A stretch of 64,000 nucleotides of DNA from Winogradskya humida (GCF_016862215.1 NZ_BOMN01000142.1:1-64000), one strand, 5' to 3'. Shown: positions 44,927 to 54,614, counted from the stretch's first letter. The notes: generated by a model not told the origin, from the sequence alone. Numbers and translations are program-made.

Positions 44927-46553
44927 ATGCCGTTGATGTCGAAGGTTGACCTGTTCGCGGCGATCCGCCGCGACTCCCGTGCGGGGATGTCGGTGCGGGC
45001 GATGGCCGGCAAATATCAGGTGAGCCGCCGCACGGTCCGTGCTGCTCTGGCGTCGGCGTGGCCCCAGCCGCGCAAGGCGATGCCGCCTCGGGCCTCGAAG
45101 CTGGACGGCTTCAAGCCGATCATCGACGCCATCTTGCGCGCAGATCTGGACGCCCCCCCGCAAGCAGCGGCACACGGCTACCCGGATCTACGACCGGTTG
45201 CTGGCCGAGCACGACATGCAGGGCGTGTCCTACTCGGTGGTGCGCCGCTACGTCGCCGACCGCAAGCCGCAGATCCGGGTCGAGGCCGGCCGCGGACCGG
45301 TCAACGTGTTCTTCCCGCAGACGCATCGCCCGGGCGAGGAAGCGGAGGTCGACTTCGGCGAGGTCACGATCAACCTGCGCGGTGAGCCGGTGACATGCAT
45401 GCTGTTCGCACTCCGGTTGTCGTTTAGCGGCAAGGCCGTCCACCGGATCTTCGCGTCCGGCGGGACCGAGGCGTTCCTCGAAGGCCATGCCCACGCGTTC
45501 ACCGCGCTCGACGGTGTTCCCACCGGCAAGATCCGCTATGACAACTTGCGGGCCGCGGTCGCGCAGGTCCTCGGGTTCTCCCGGCAGCGGGTCGAAACGA
45601 TCCGGTGGACGGCGTTCCGATCGCATTTCTCAGTCGATGCTTTCTACTGCCAACCGGGATTGCAAGGCGCTCACGAGAAAGGCGGGGTCGAGGGGCAGAT
45701 CGGCTGGTTCCGGCGTAATCACCTGGTCCCCGTTCCCGAAGTCGACTCGTTCGAGCAGCTCAACGCCATGGTCGACGCCTGGGACGCGGCCGACGAAGCC
45801 AGGCGCATCGGCTCCCGGGCCCAGACGATCGGGGAGATGTTCGCGATAGAGCAGCCGCTGCTGGTGCCGCTGCCAGGCGAGCCGTTCGAGACCGGCACGT
45901 GGCTCGGGCCGCGGGTCGATCGCTACAGCCAGGTCACCGTCCGCACGAACCGCTACTCGGTGCCGGTCCGGCTGGTCGGCCGGCACGTCCGCGTCCACCT
46001 GCACGCCTCCCACCTCGTCGTCTACGACGACCGCACCGAAGTTGCCCGGCACGAACGGTTGATGGCCAAAGGCCGCACCCGCCTCGACCTGGACCACTAC
46101 CTGGAGGCCCTGCTGCGCAAACCGGGTGCGCTGCCCGGCTCGACCGCGCTCGAGCAGGCCCGCTCCGCCGGCCGGTTCACCCCGGTCCACGACGCCTGGT
46201 GGGAAGCCGTCCGCAAGACTCACGGCGACGCTACCGGCACCCGCGCCCTGGTCGAAGTTCTGCTGCTGCACCGGCACATGTCCCACGAGCACGTCGTTGC
46301 CGGGCTGGCCACAGCGCTACAGGCCGGGGCACTCACCGCGGACGCTGTCGCGTTGCAGGCCCGCAAGTTCGCCGAGACCGACGACCACCGGCATCCCGTC
46401 GACCGGCAGGTCTGGCCGGTCAGCAACGTCATCTCACTGACCGAACGGCGCCTCGCGCAGCTGCCGGCCGACACCCGGCCGCTGCCCACCGTCACCGCCT
46501 ACGACCAGTTGCTCCGCCTGCCCCCGCGCACTGCAGAAGGGAACCGGCCATGA
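44927..46553 (+). pseudogene. istA: IstA transposase of the IS21 element, frameshifted at a C7 run
   Basis: The first frame (ATG 44927) carries the helix-turn-helix (VRAMAGKYQVSRRTVRAAL) and ends in a run of seven C at 45153-45159. After it, homology continues one frame over: RKQRHTATRIYDRLLAEHD, then the catalytic core with EAEVDFGEV (first Asp), IRYDNLRAAV (second Asp) and HEKGGVEGQIGWFRR (Glu). Six C would keep frame (APRKQRH). A real mutation, polymerase slippage or a sequencing error are all possible. It overlaps istB by 4 bases (ATGA). Confidence 0.85.
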
Positions 46554-47344
46554 CCCGCCACAGAGGCCTCACTGAACAAGCCGCCGACGCCGCGATCGAC
46601 TCCGCCTGCCGGCTGCTGCGCCTGCCCACCATCCGCAGCCAGTTCGGTGACCTCGCCGAGGCCGCCGCCCGCGACCAGCAGACCTACCGCGGTTTCCTGG
46701 CCGAACTACTCATGGCCGAATGCGACGATCGGGCCCGGCGCCGCTCCGAACGCCGGATCAAAGCGGCGGCGTTTCCCCGGGATAAGAGCTTGCGCGTCTT
46801 CGACTTCGACGCCAACCCGTATGTCGATCCCGCGGTCGTTCACAACCTCGCCAAATGCGACTGGGTCCGCAAAGGGCTCCCGCTCTGCCTGATCGGCGAC
46901 TCCGGCACCGGCAAGAGCCACCTGCTCATCGCGCTAGGCACCGAGGCCGCCATGGCCGGCTTCCGCGTCCGCTACGTCCTGGCCACCAAGCTGGTCAACG
47001 AGCTCGTCGAAGCCGCCGACGAGAAGGTTCTCGCCAAGACCATCGCCCGCTACGGCCGCGTCGATCTGCTCTGCATCGACGAGCTGGGCTACATGGAACT
47101 CGACAAACGCGGCGCTGAACTGCTGTTCCAAGTCCTCACCGAGCGCGAGGAGAAAGCCTCCGTCGCGATCGCCTCCAACGAAGCCTTCTCGGGCTGGACC
47201 AAGACGTTCACCGACCCGCGGCTCTGCGCCGCGATCGTGGACCGGCTCACCTTCGGCGGCAACATCATCGAAACCGGCACCGACTCCTACCGCCTCGCGC
47301 AGACACGCGCCCGCACCGAGCAACCGGCACGACCGCGCGCCTGA
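46550..47344 (+). CDS. istB: IstB ATPase (transposition helper)
   Basis: IstB is the AAA+ helper that guides IstA to target DNA. The protein (264 residues) has Walker A GDSGTGKSHL (about 122-131), Walker B DLLCIDELGYMELD and the sensor-region SNEAFSGW and FGGNIIETGTDSYR. It is intact. ATG overlaps the istA stop. Confidence 0.93.
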   Translation: MTRHRGLTEQAADAAIDSACRLLRLPTIRSQFGDLAEAAARDQQTYRGFLAELLMAECDDRARRRSERRIKAAAFPRDKSLRVFDFDANPYVDPAVVHNLAKCDWVRKGLPLCLIGDSGTGKSHLLIALGTEAAMAGFRVRYVLATKLVNELVEAADEKVLAKTIARYGRVDLLCIDELGYMELDKRGAELLFQVLTEREEKASVAIASNEAFSGWTKTFTDPRLCAAIVDRLTFGGNIIETGTDSYRLAQTRARTEQPARPRA

Positions 47345-47382
47345 CCCCCGGCGTCCACGCTGAGTGATCCAGGAGGACAGGA

Positions 47383-47589
47383 GTGCAGCCCGAAGAGCCC
47401 GACGATCTGTTACCGCTACTGCTCGAGATCTGCGAGGACTACTTCGCTCACGCCGGGCCGATCGGCCACCGCGAAGTCGATGCTCTTCTCCGCGCTCGGG
47501 ACATCACCGGCGGCCCCGGCTGGCTGATCGACATGCTCGCGCTCACCCGCCGACGTCTGCAGGATGGGACCCAAACTCTCGCACATTGA
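47383..47589 (+). CDS. Small protein at the right end of the IS21 element (68 aa)
   Basis: GTG at 47383 follows AGGAGGACAGGA. The product (DDLLPLLLEICEDYFAHAGP, then IGHREVDALLRARDITGGPG) is acidic and helical with no known domain. Its last codons run into the IS end repeat, so it belongs to the element. It may be an accessory transposition protein. Confidence 0.55.
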   Translation: MQPEEPDDLLPLLLEICEDYFAHAGPIGHREVDALLRARDITGGPGWLIDMLALTRRRLQDGTQTLAH

Positions 47590-47591
47590 TC

Positions 47592-48701
47592 ATGCCGAAA
47601 CGCCGATCCCTGGGCCCAACACAAGCGCCCATCCGGGTCCCATTCCCACGACCGAAGCCAGCTCGGCGTGAAGCCGCGAACTCGCTGCAGACCGGCAGGC
47701 AGCGGGAAATGAAGGTCCGTCACATGACGCTCGAGCAGTATCTGTACTTCCGGGATGTGGGGTTCGGCGGGCAACGCCCTGACGGCGAGGTGAGCGAAGC
47801 CTTCCGCGGCCGGGCTCCGCATCGCGGCCGGGCCGGCTTGGAGCTGGCGTTGCTGACGGGGATGCGGTTGCAGGAGTGGTCGACGCTGTTGCTCCCGGAG
47901 TTGCAGCAGGGGCACAGGCCGGGAGAACCGGTGGAGTTCGAGTTGCAGAAGTGCGCGAAGTTCGGGCTTCGCCGCGATGTCTATGTGCCGGTGACGGCTC
48001 GTGAAATGGTGGCGCACTACCTGCTGCTGGAACGTGGGGAGTTCGCGGCTGCCTCGGCCGAGTCGCTGGCGCGACGCCGCGAGGAGCTGTTCGTGGTGAC
48101 CGCGATGGACGCCGGGCAGCGCCGGCTTTCGGGAATCTTGGAAGGCCGTCGCCGGTCGTTCGTGATGTCGGCAATGAGTCCGCAGTTGCGTCGGATCACC
48201 GTTCGCGAGACTGAGCGCGGGTTGGAGCCACTGGCGGTGTTCATTGGTCACGGCGGGCTGATGTTGGGGCCTTCGTCGTGGGACCGGATCCGGAAGGACG
48301 CCTGGCGGCGGATGTTGCTGCACGCAGCCGCTCCGGGAACTCCTGTGCTGCCGGCGCACCCTTGGCGCTTCCACGACGCTCGCCACACGTTTGCACTGCA
48401 GCTGCTGCGGTTCTTGCAGCGTCGGCGTGTGCAACAGGAGATCGATGACAACCGGGAGCGCGGGATGCCGACGCCGGCGGAGCATATTTCCGTTCATCCG
48501 GTGCTGACTGTGCAGCGCCGGTTGGGTCATAAGCGGCCAGCCAGCACTTACGCCTACCTGCGGTACCTGGAGGATCCCCGGACTTACATCGACGCCGCGT
48601 TCGCGCAGTGGTCGGAGCACGACGGCGCAACGTACGCCGCGATCGGCCTGCACGCGTTGGCGGAGGACTGGAAGGCGGCGCTCGATGCCTCGGCGGGGTG
48701 A
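47592..48701 (+). CDS. Tyrosine recombinase, catalytic part
   Basis: Catalytic residues of tyrosine recombinases are readable: LLTGMRLQEWSTLLLPEL (first Arg), WRFHDARHTFALQLL (His-x-x-Arg), RRLGHKRPASTYAYLRYL (Gly-His and the nucleophile Tyr region). The 369-residue protein starts at ATG 47592 with a basic linker and lacks the N-terminal core-binding domain, which lies 3.4 kb upstream at 43765-44229. It overlaps the next gene by 17 bases, so the recombinases form one operon. Confidence 0.85.
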   Translation: MPKRRSLGPTQAPIRVPFPRPKPARREAANSLQTGRQREMKVRHMTLEQYLYFRDVGFGGQRPDGEVSEAFRGRAPHRGRAGLELALLTGMRLQEWSTLLLPELQQGHRPGEPVEFELQKCAKFGLRRDVYVPVTAREMVAHYLLLERGEFAAASAESLARRREELFVVTAMDAGQRRLSGILEGRRRSFVMSAMSPQLRRITVRETERGLEPLAVFIGHGGLMLGPSSWDRIRKDAWRRMLLHAAAPGTPVLPAHPWRFHDARHTFALQLLRFLQRRRVQQEIDDNRERGMPTPAEHISVHPVLTVQRRLGHKRPASTYAYLRYLEDPRTYIDAAFAQWSEHDGATYAAIGLHALAEDWKAALDASAG

Positions 48702-50589
48702 ATACGCGGTTCCCGCCGCTGCACCTCGGGAACTCGGCGGCCGGCTTACCCGTATCGGGATGCGGCAGGTGGTCCGGGAGAACGGAAGGCGCTCGCCGGT
48801 GGTGTTCGATCCGAGCCGGTATCGATGTATGACGTTGGCGGCGGAACTCGCCGACGAGTGGGTCGCCTACGCGGAGCTGACCCGTTTGTCGACGCCGTCC
48901 GTGGTCACCTACCGGAACACCCTACGACGCTTTACCGCCTATGCCGACCTGCACAGTGACGACGCCTCGGCGTTGTCGTTGGCCAAGGACACTGCTGAGC
49001 TGGCGGGGTTGATCCACCAGTGGAGTCGGTCGCTGATCACCGAGTTCGCCGAGGGATCGACGAGCCCGGCGAACTACTGCAACGTGCTGCGGACACTGAT
49101 CCGGTTTCGCGCCGAACGCGATGACGCGCCCGTCGCTTCATCAGTGCAGCGGCTGGTCTCAAGCCCGATACCCGTTCCGTTCGGCCGGACCGACGAACTT
49201 GATGAGTTCACCAGGCAGGAGAAGCAGGCACTGATTCGACTCGCATGGGAGCAGGTCCGCGTGATGGAGGGGCGGCTTGGCCGTGGCCGCGCCCTGATCG
49301 CCTCTGCCCAGGGTCACCCGGCGGATCATGGCTGGTTCGACCCGGCCAATCTCTTATGGGCACTGGACAACGGCACGACGTCCTTCCAGGAGATCCGGCC
49401 CTGGCTGCCCAGGCTCAACGAGGCCCCGCCCGTGCTCATTGAGATCGTTAGAAGGGGTGGTGGCCGGCCGAGCGGCCGTATGTTCCGCTTTCAACTCATG
49501 GTGGCTCTGGCTGCCTTGCTCTATCCGCGGCGTGAGGATCTGCAGGCGTTCCGGCTGCTGCTGGTAGCGGCAACGGGTCACGCTCCGGAGGAACTCACCG
49601 GTGTGCGGGTCGGGGATGTGGAGTTCACCCCCTCGGGCGTGCGCCTGACGATGGACAAGCGGCGCGCCGGATGGGTTCGGCACCGCCAGTTCGACGGACC
49701 CGGGCCGGCTTCACATCCGGCGAAGGGATCGTTGAACGCTCCTGAACTGTTGCGACGCTTGCTGGCGGCCACCGAGAAGGCCCGGGCAGCCCTCGCAGAC
49801 ACCGCCTCGGGATCGGTGTTCCTGAGCGGATCGGTCACGATCGACGGCAAGTTCACCGTCGCGCCGTTCGCGTCCAACTCCTCGTCGTCCTCGTCGTTCG
49901 GCCGGTGGGTCGCCGGGCGCGGGCTCAGCGTCTCCCAGCCGGTGGATATCCGGCGGATGCGCAAGTCAGTCAAGGTGGAGAAGGCGATCGCTCGGCGCGG
50001 AGTCGTTGCCGACATCGCCGACGACCACACCTACCAGACGTTCATGGGCCACTACGCGCATGGCACGACCCTGCACGTCATCTCCGGCAGCGTGGTGAAC
50101 CGTGCTCAGCACCGGTGGCTGAACACCGCTTTACATGGCCCTGTGGTCGTGGATGATGAGGCTGTCGCCGGCCTGGACGACCCGGCCGCGCAAGCGGCGC
50201 TTGGTATCTCCCTGGACCAGGCGCAGCAGATCATCACAGGTCAGTTGGACATGGGAGTGACCAGTTGCCGTGACCCCTTCGACTCGCCGTACAGCAAGGC
50301 TGGCGAGTTGTGCGCGGTCGCTCCGTTGCGGTGCCTTGAATGCACCCACGCGTTCATCCTGCCGTCCAACCTGCCGCAGCTGCTGCTGTTCGCCCAGTAC
50401 CTGGAGCGCCTACGGCTGCGGCTGTCGCCGCAGCACTTCCACACGCTGTGGGGGCAGGGCCACGCCAACCTCAAAGCCGTGCTCGATGCACGCAAGGACA
50501 ACGAGATCGCTCTCGCCCGACGCCAGATCAAGGACCAGGGGTTGACGCTGCAACTGCCCCTCGCCGCCCATGCGGAGTTCGATCAATGA
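48685..50589 (+). CDS. Second recombinase-like protein of the Tn554-like operon (634 aa)
   Basis: An N-terminal SAM-like domain (TPSVVTYRNTLRRFTAYADL) and a C-terminal integrase-like fold are visible, but active-site residues are poor: AATGHAPEELTGVRVGDV lacks the usual Arg, RRMRKSVKVEK lacks the His of HxxR, and no clear nucleophile follows MGHYAHGTTL. Size and position match TnpB of Tn554-type elements. A Cys cluster (GELCAVAPLRCLECTHAF) near residue 545 suggests a zinc site. ATG at 48685; the stop overlaps the next start (ATGA). An accessory structural role is likely. Confidence 0.75.
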   Translation: MPRRGEYAVPAAAPRELGGRLTRIGMRQVVRENGRRSPVVFDPSRYRCMTLAAELADEWVAYAELTRLSTPSVVTYRNTLRRFTAYADLHSDDASALSLAKDTAELAGLIHQWSRSLITEFAEGSTSPANYCNVLRTLIRFRAERDDAPVASSVQRLVSSPIPVPFGRTDELDEFTRQEKQALIRLAWEQVRVMEGRLGRGRALIASAQGHPADHGWFDPANLLWALDNGTTSFQEIRPWLPRLNEAPPVLIEIVRRGGGRPSGRMFRFQLMVALAALLYPRREDLQAFRLLLVAATGHAPEELTGVRVGDVEFTPSGVRLTMDKRRAGWVRHRQFDGPGPASHPAKGSLNAPELLRRLLAATEKARAALADTASGSVFLSGSVTIDGKFTVAPFASNSSSSSSFGRWVAGRGLSVSQPVDIRRMRKSVKVEKAIARRGVVADIADDHTYQTFMGHYAHGTTLHVISGSVVNRAQHRWLNTALHGPVVVDDEAVAGLDDPAAQAALGISLDQAQQIITGQLDMGVTSCRDPFDSPYSKAGELCAVAPLRCLECTHAFILPSNLPQLLLFAQYLERLRLRLSPQHFHTLWGQGHANLKAVLDARKDNEIALARRQIKDQGLTLQLPLAAHAEFDQ

Positions 50590-52715
50590 CCCAGCACGCC
50601 ACCTGGGCGGTCTCGCCGAGTAAATCGGTGTTCGCCACCGACGAGCCGGTCCTGCAATCTCAGTCCCTGATCAGCGGTGCGGCGGTTCCTCGCTTCGGCG
50701 ATACCGTCGAATGGCCGATGCACGCCGTCGTGAAGCCTGCGAACAAGCCTCGTTCGGCCTGGCGGGTGTCCTTCTCGGGGTTGGAAGATTCCGTCTGGAA
50801 CCTGCGGGCCCGCGAGATCGCGATGGCGATGCTCAACCCGCAGCACCCTGCCGTTCTGCGTGCCGGGCTCTACCTGGGCACCCGGCCCGCCGCAGTCACC
50901 ACGGTGAACGCAGGCATGTATCGGCTTGCCGCCCTTGCCCGATGGGCGAAAGAACGGGCCTTGCCGGCCTTCCTGGGACAGTGGCAGACGAGCGACCTGA
51001 CCGCGTTCATCGACGGGCGGGCAGCCGACCTAACACCAGGCAGCCTCGCTGCCTACGTGGTCACGGTTCGTGGGCTGCATCAGTTCAGCCCCTTGCTGAC
51101 CGGCGGCGGGATCACCAGCGATCCGTGGCCCGGCAAGACCGCCGCGCAGTCGGCCAGGAACCGCAGCGGCGACGAACTCGCCACCGCAAACATCGCCCCG
51201 GAGACATGGTTCGCCCTGATCCGCGCTGCCTGGGCATACGTCCACGACTTCGCCCCGGACATCCTCGCGGCCCGCGACCGCTACCGTCGGCTCCTGGTCG
51301 AGAGCCTGCGGGACTGGGAGCCGATCGACGAGCGCCTGGAGATCTACCTGGCAGACCCAGACAATCGGATACCCGTGCACTCGTCCCGCTCTCCGACCGG
51401 CACTCCGGGAATGATCAACTGGAGTCTGCTGTCCGCGCTGATCGGCGTTCACCCTGAGTACGGGCCCAAGAAGATGCGTCGTTCTTCGCCTATCCGGCGG
51501 AGGTTCGAGGCCGCGGCGCGGGCGGCGGTTGATGCCGGCAGGGGTATCAGCGGAGGGTTGATCGCCGAGCACGCCGTCGTCGCCGGGCCCGACGGCGGCC
51601 AACGCCCCTGGCACCCGGGCTTGTGTCCTCGCACCACCGACAGTGAGTGCATCGCACTGAGGGGTGCCTCTTACGTGTTCGTGGCAGCGCTCAGCATGAT
51701 GCGCGACTCCGAGATCCGAGAGATCGTTCGAGGCTCCGTCGGCGAGCACTACGGAGCCCCCGCGCTCACGTCGATCAAACGCAAGCACGACCCCAACCGC
51801 CCGCGGGAAGCGTGGTGGATCATCGAGCCGGTCGCCGAAGCGATCGCTGTTGCCGAAGCCTTGTCGGGCCACCCTGAGCTGATCTTCACCTCCAGTGACT
51901 CGAAACACGGCTCGGAGTTCAAGAGTCCCGACATCGTTCGCAGCTTCATCCGGCAGGTCAACGCCGCGACGGCTGACCACGGTCTGCACATTCCCGCAGG
52001 TACGGTGCGACCGCACATGCTGCGCAAGACGATGGCGATGCTGACTGCCACCGAGCCCGGCGCGGAGATCGCCTTAGGCATGCAACTCAAGCACGTCACG
52101 ACCCGCCTGCTCGCCAACCGCGTCACAGAGGGCTACGCAGCGTCCGACGTCCAGTGGGACAAACTGCTGGACACCGCAGTGGACCAAGCCCGGTTCGTTA
52201 CCCTGCGCGAGTTGTACGACGAGCATCATTCAGGCAAGACCGTCGGCTTCGGCCCGGCCGCCGGCAAGATCGCTGCGATGTTCGACGCGGTCAGGCAAAG
52301 CGCGCAGCAGATGGTTGCCACCGGCCAGGCGCGCCAAGGCGATGCCCGGGTCGAATATGACCTGCTCCGCAAGGCGCGAATCTTCATCCGGTTCGGAAAA
52401 CTGAACCACTGCGCCGCGGACCCCAGCAATCCCGTCGCCGCAAAATGTCTCGACGGGCACGTCGAAATCCCACCAGGGCACCAGGGTCCTTTGATCGATC
52501 GTTGCCAGCCCGGCCGGTGCGCGAACAGCGTCATCGGTGTCGAGCATGTCCCGATCTGGACGGCCGAGAAGCGTAGCCTGCTCAAACTCGCCGAGGCGCG
52601 CAAACTACCGCCGGCCCGCCGGGCGCTCATCCAGAGGCAGATCGATGACGTCCAAGCCGTCATCGATCGAGCCGACAGCGGCACCAGCGACCAAGGCGAA
52701 GACCAGGAGAAGTGA
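50586..52715 (+). CDS. Third recombinase of the Tn554-like operon (709 aa)
   Basis: Unlike the second protein, this one keeps candidate catalytic residues: LSMMRDSEIREIVRG (Arg), VRPHMLRKTMAML (His-x-x-Arg), MQLKHVTTRLL (Lys-His in place of Gly-His) and VTEGYAASDVQW (Tyr). The N-terminal ~250 residues hold the core-binding part. A C-terminal Cys/His cluster (NHCAADP, AKCLDGH, DRCQPGRC) probably binds zinc. ATG overlaps the previous stop by 4 bases. It may be the main strand-exchange enzyme now that the first recombinase is split. Confidence 0.75.
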   Translation: MTQHATWAVSPSKSVFATDEPVLQSQSLISGAAVPRFGDTVEWPMHAVVKPANKPRSAWRVSFSGLEDSVWNLRAREIAMAMLNPQHPAVLRAGLYLGTRPAAVTTVNAGMYRLAALARWAKERALPAFLGQWQTSDLTAFIDGRAADLTPGSLAAYVVTVRGLHQFSPLLTGGGITSDPWPGKTAAQSARNRSGDELATANIAPETWFALIRAAWAYVHDFAPDILAARDRYRRLLVESLRDWEPIDERLEIYLADPDNRIPVHSSRSPTGTPGMINWSLLSALIGVHPEYGPKKMRRSSPIRRRFEAAARAAVDAGRGISGGLIAEHAVVAGPDGGQRPWHPGLCPRTTDSECIALRGASYVFVAALSMMRDSEIREIVRGSVGEHYGAPALTSIKRKHDPNRPREAWWIIEPVAEAIAVAEALSGHPELIFTSSDSKHGSEFKSPDIVRSFIRQVNAATADHGLHIPAGTVRPHMLRKTMAMLTATEPGAEIALGMQLKHVTTRLLANRVTEGYAASDVQWDKLLDTAVDQARFVTLRELYDEHHSGKTVGFGPAAGKIAAMFDAVRQSAQQMVATGQARQGDARVEYDLLRKARIFIRFGKLNHCAADPSNPVAAKCLDGHVEIPPGHQGPLIDRCQPGRCANSVIGVEHVPIWTAEKRSLLKLAEARKLPPARRALIQRQIDDVQAVIDRADSGTSDQGEDQEK

Positions 52716-52722
52716 CCAGGCG

Positions 52723-53130
52723 ATGAATGTGTCCGAAGCTGCGCGGCAGGCGCTGCGGGAGGCAATGGATCGCCTGAAAGCAGGCAATCCGCTACGCACC
52801 GACGGGGCGTTCACCAAGGAGAACCTCTACAAGGAGGCAGGCATCAGTAGGGCCACCATGAACCGCGCCACCGACATCCGAGCCGAATGGGACCAGTACG
52901 TCGCCGAACACGGCCGGCGAACTGAAGGCGAGGCCCGCCGCGACACCGACATCGATTCACTCCGGAAGAGACTGAGGGACAAGACCGAGGAGTGTGCCGC
53001 ACTTCGCCGCAAACTCCATGCCGCCGCAACCGTGATCGCAGCGCTGCACCACGACAACCAGGCGTTACGGGAACACCTGGACAGCCACTCCGGAAAGGTC
53101 ATCAATCTGGACAGCCAACGGGCAAAATAG
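52723..53130 (+). CDS. TnpC-like coiled-coil protein of the recombinase operon
   Basis: The 135-residue product has a helix-turn-helix-like start (LYKEAGISRATMNRATDIRA) and a long coiled coil (SLRKRLRDKTEECAALRRKL). Tn554 TnpC is a ~125-residue orientation-determining protein in the same place. ATG at 52723, 7 bases after the previous stop. Its stop marks the end of the accessory region. Confidence 0.75.
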   Translation: MNVSEAARQALREAMDRLKAGNPLRTDGAFTKENLYKEAGISRATMNRATDIRAEWDQYVAEHGRRTEGEARRDTDIDSLRKRLRDKTEECAALRRKLHAAATVIAALHHDNQALREHLDSHSGKVINLDSQRAK

Positions 53131-53199
53131 CGGCTTCCCCATCGCGTTCGGTGGCCTGCTGGTCGTCGAGGTTCTCCGGGAGAGTCATGTAAAGATTCG

Positions 53200-53853
53200 T
53201 CATGGCCAGAGCAACTCGCGAACCCATCCATCCGCGCTGTGGGCGTATCGAAGTCTGGTGTGTTTTCGTTCTTTGTCGCCTTGCCAGAACTCGACCGTGT
53301 TGGCGGTCAGTGTGTAGAGCGTCCAGTTTGGGTCGACGAAGTTCGGGGCGTCGGTGATCCGTTCGCGGGCTTGCCTGACGGCGAGGTCCAGGGTGTGGCG
53401 ATCGGCCAGGGGTTGGCTTTGCCGGCCGATGGAGGCTTCGGCGCGGGAGCCGGTGGGGCGGGCGAGGAAGTCTGCTGCGCTGCGTTCGGCCGGCTCCGGG
53501 CGCACAGGGCCTTGGACCCGGACCTGGCGGGCCAGTGCCGGCCAGTAGAAGGTCAGGGCGGCGGCGGGGTTCCGGGTCAGGTCCTGGCCTTTCGGGCTGG
53601 CCGCGTGCACGGCGAATTGCCAGCCGTGGTCGTCGATGTTCTTGAGGATGAGGACCCTCGCGGACGGTCTGCCGTCAGCGTCGACGGTGGACAAGGTCAT
53701 GGCGTGTGGTTCCCGTACGCCCGCGTCGACCGCCGTGGTGAGCCAGTCGACGAACAGGGTGTCGGGCTGTTGCGGTGCTTGGGCCGGGTCGAAGGCGGGT
53801 AGCTCGCCGGCGAAGACGGGCAGGCCGCGCAGGTATTGCCGAAGGTCGGTCAT
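53200..53853 (-). CDS. Pyridoxamine 5'-phosphate oxidase (PdxH-like)
   Basis: PdxH uses FMN to oxidise pyridoxamine/pyridoxine phosphate to PLP. The 217-residue protein follows the family closely: EPHAMTLSTVDADGRPSARV, FAVHAASPKGQDLTRNPAAA, FYWPALARQVRVQGPV, and the C-terminal ERKHTRLRYAHSADGWVREL where Arg residues bind substrate phosphate. The usual C-terminal RLxP is RELLWP here. Its ATG overlaps the upstream methyltransferase stop (ATGA), so it is translated from the same mRNA. It could instead be a related flavin oxidase of specialised metabolism. Confidence 0.85.
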   Translation of the reverse strand: MTDLRQYLRGLPVFAGELPAFDPAQAPQQPDTLFVDWLTTAVDAGVREPHAMTLSTVDADGRPSARVLILKNIDDHGWQFAVHAASPKGQDLTRNPAAALTFYWPALARQVRVQGPVRPEPAERSAADFLARPTGSRAEASIGRQSQPLADRHTLDLAVRQARERITDAPNFVDPNWTLYTLTANTVEFWQGDKERKHTRLRYAHSADGWVRELLWP

Positions 53854-54614
53854 GGTCGGCCCACAATCAGTCGTAGCGATCCGGTGAATTGCGGCTGGGT
53901 GCGTAGGTGGCCGTGGCGGGTCTCCCAGGCGCCGGAGTCGAGATCGGCGCGCAGCCGTTCGACGGCCTGGGCGGTGGCGGCGTCGTCGATGAAACCCCAG
54001 GCGGATTGCGCTGCCCGGACCTGCGGGTCGAGGAAGCGTTCGGGGCGGGCGTAGTAGGCCTCGGTGAAGCCGTCGACGCAGTCGATCGGGATCGGTACTT
54101 CGATTGCCTCGACGCGGGAGCCGATCGCGGATGCGATGGCGTCGATCGAGGGGTAGCGGCGGCGTTCCGCGGCGATGAGTTCCGGGGCGTACTCGGCCAG
54201 CCAGAGCCGGTCGAGGGCGTCGCCGTCGAAGGTCAGTACCACCACCGGGCCGCGGGCGACCCGGCGCAACTCTGCCAGGCCGCGAGCCGGGTCGGGCCAC
54301 TGGTGGACGGTGACGGTGGCCATGACCGCGTCGAAGCTGTCGTCGTCGAACGGCAGGTGCTCGGCGGTGGCGTCGAGGGCGGGGACCGCGGTCGCGGGGC
54401 GTTGGGCGCGCATCCGGGCAGACGGTTCGACCGCGACGACGTACCGGTCGGCGGGTTCGTACGAGCCGGCGCCGGCCCCGACGTTGAGCACGGTCCGGGA
54501 CTCACCCAGCGCCGTGTGGATCATCGCCGCGATGCGTGGATCGGGGCGCCGCTGCAGCGCGTACCCGTCGCCGGTGCTGTCGTAGTCGACGTCGCCGCCC
54601 GCTGATGTGATCAT
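53850..54614 (-). CDS. SAM-dependent class I methyltransferase
   Basis: The SAM site is VLNVGAGAGSYEP (about residues 43-55), followed by VVAVEPSARM (acidic loop), a DATAEHLPFDDDSFDAVMA segment and a late LDSGAWETRHGHLRTQP typical of the UbiE/Methyltransf_11 branch. Substrate unknown. ATG at 54614 and a stop that overlaps pdxH by 4 bases. Confidence 0.88.
   Translation of the reverse strand: MITSAGGDVDYDSTGDGYALQRRPDPRIAAMIHTALGESRTVLNVGAGAGSYEPADRYVVAVEPSARMRAQRPATAVPALDATAEHLPFDDDSFDAVMATVTVHQWPDPARGLAELRRVARGPVVVLTFDGDALDRLWLAEYAPELIAAERRRYPSIDAIASAIGSRVEAIEVPIPIDCVDGFTEAYYARPERFLDPQVRAAQSAWGFIDDAATAQAVERLRADLDSGAWETRHGHLRTQPQFTGSLRLIVGRP

Larger units (their letters stand above)
44240..47585 (+). 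mobile_element. IS21-family element carrying a NUDIX gene
   Basis: The outer ends match at 18 of 20 positions: 44240-44259 begins TGGGCGGG and ends TTTGGGTCCC; the complement of 47566-47585 begins TGTGCGAG and ends identically. A near copy of the left end follows at 44282-44301 (17 of 20), and weaker copies of the GAGTTT-GGACCC core precede istA near 44827 and 44867. Multiple end repeats are an IS21 trait. istA (frameshifted), istB and a short gene fill the right; a minus-strand NUDIX gene lies between the left repeats. Exact ends and target duplication are unconfirmed. Confidence 0.6.
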
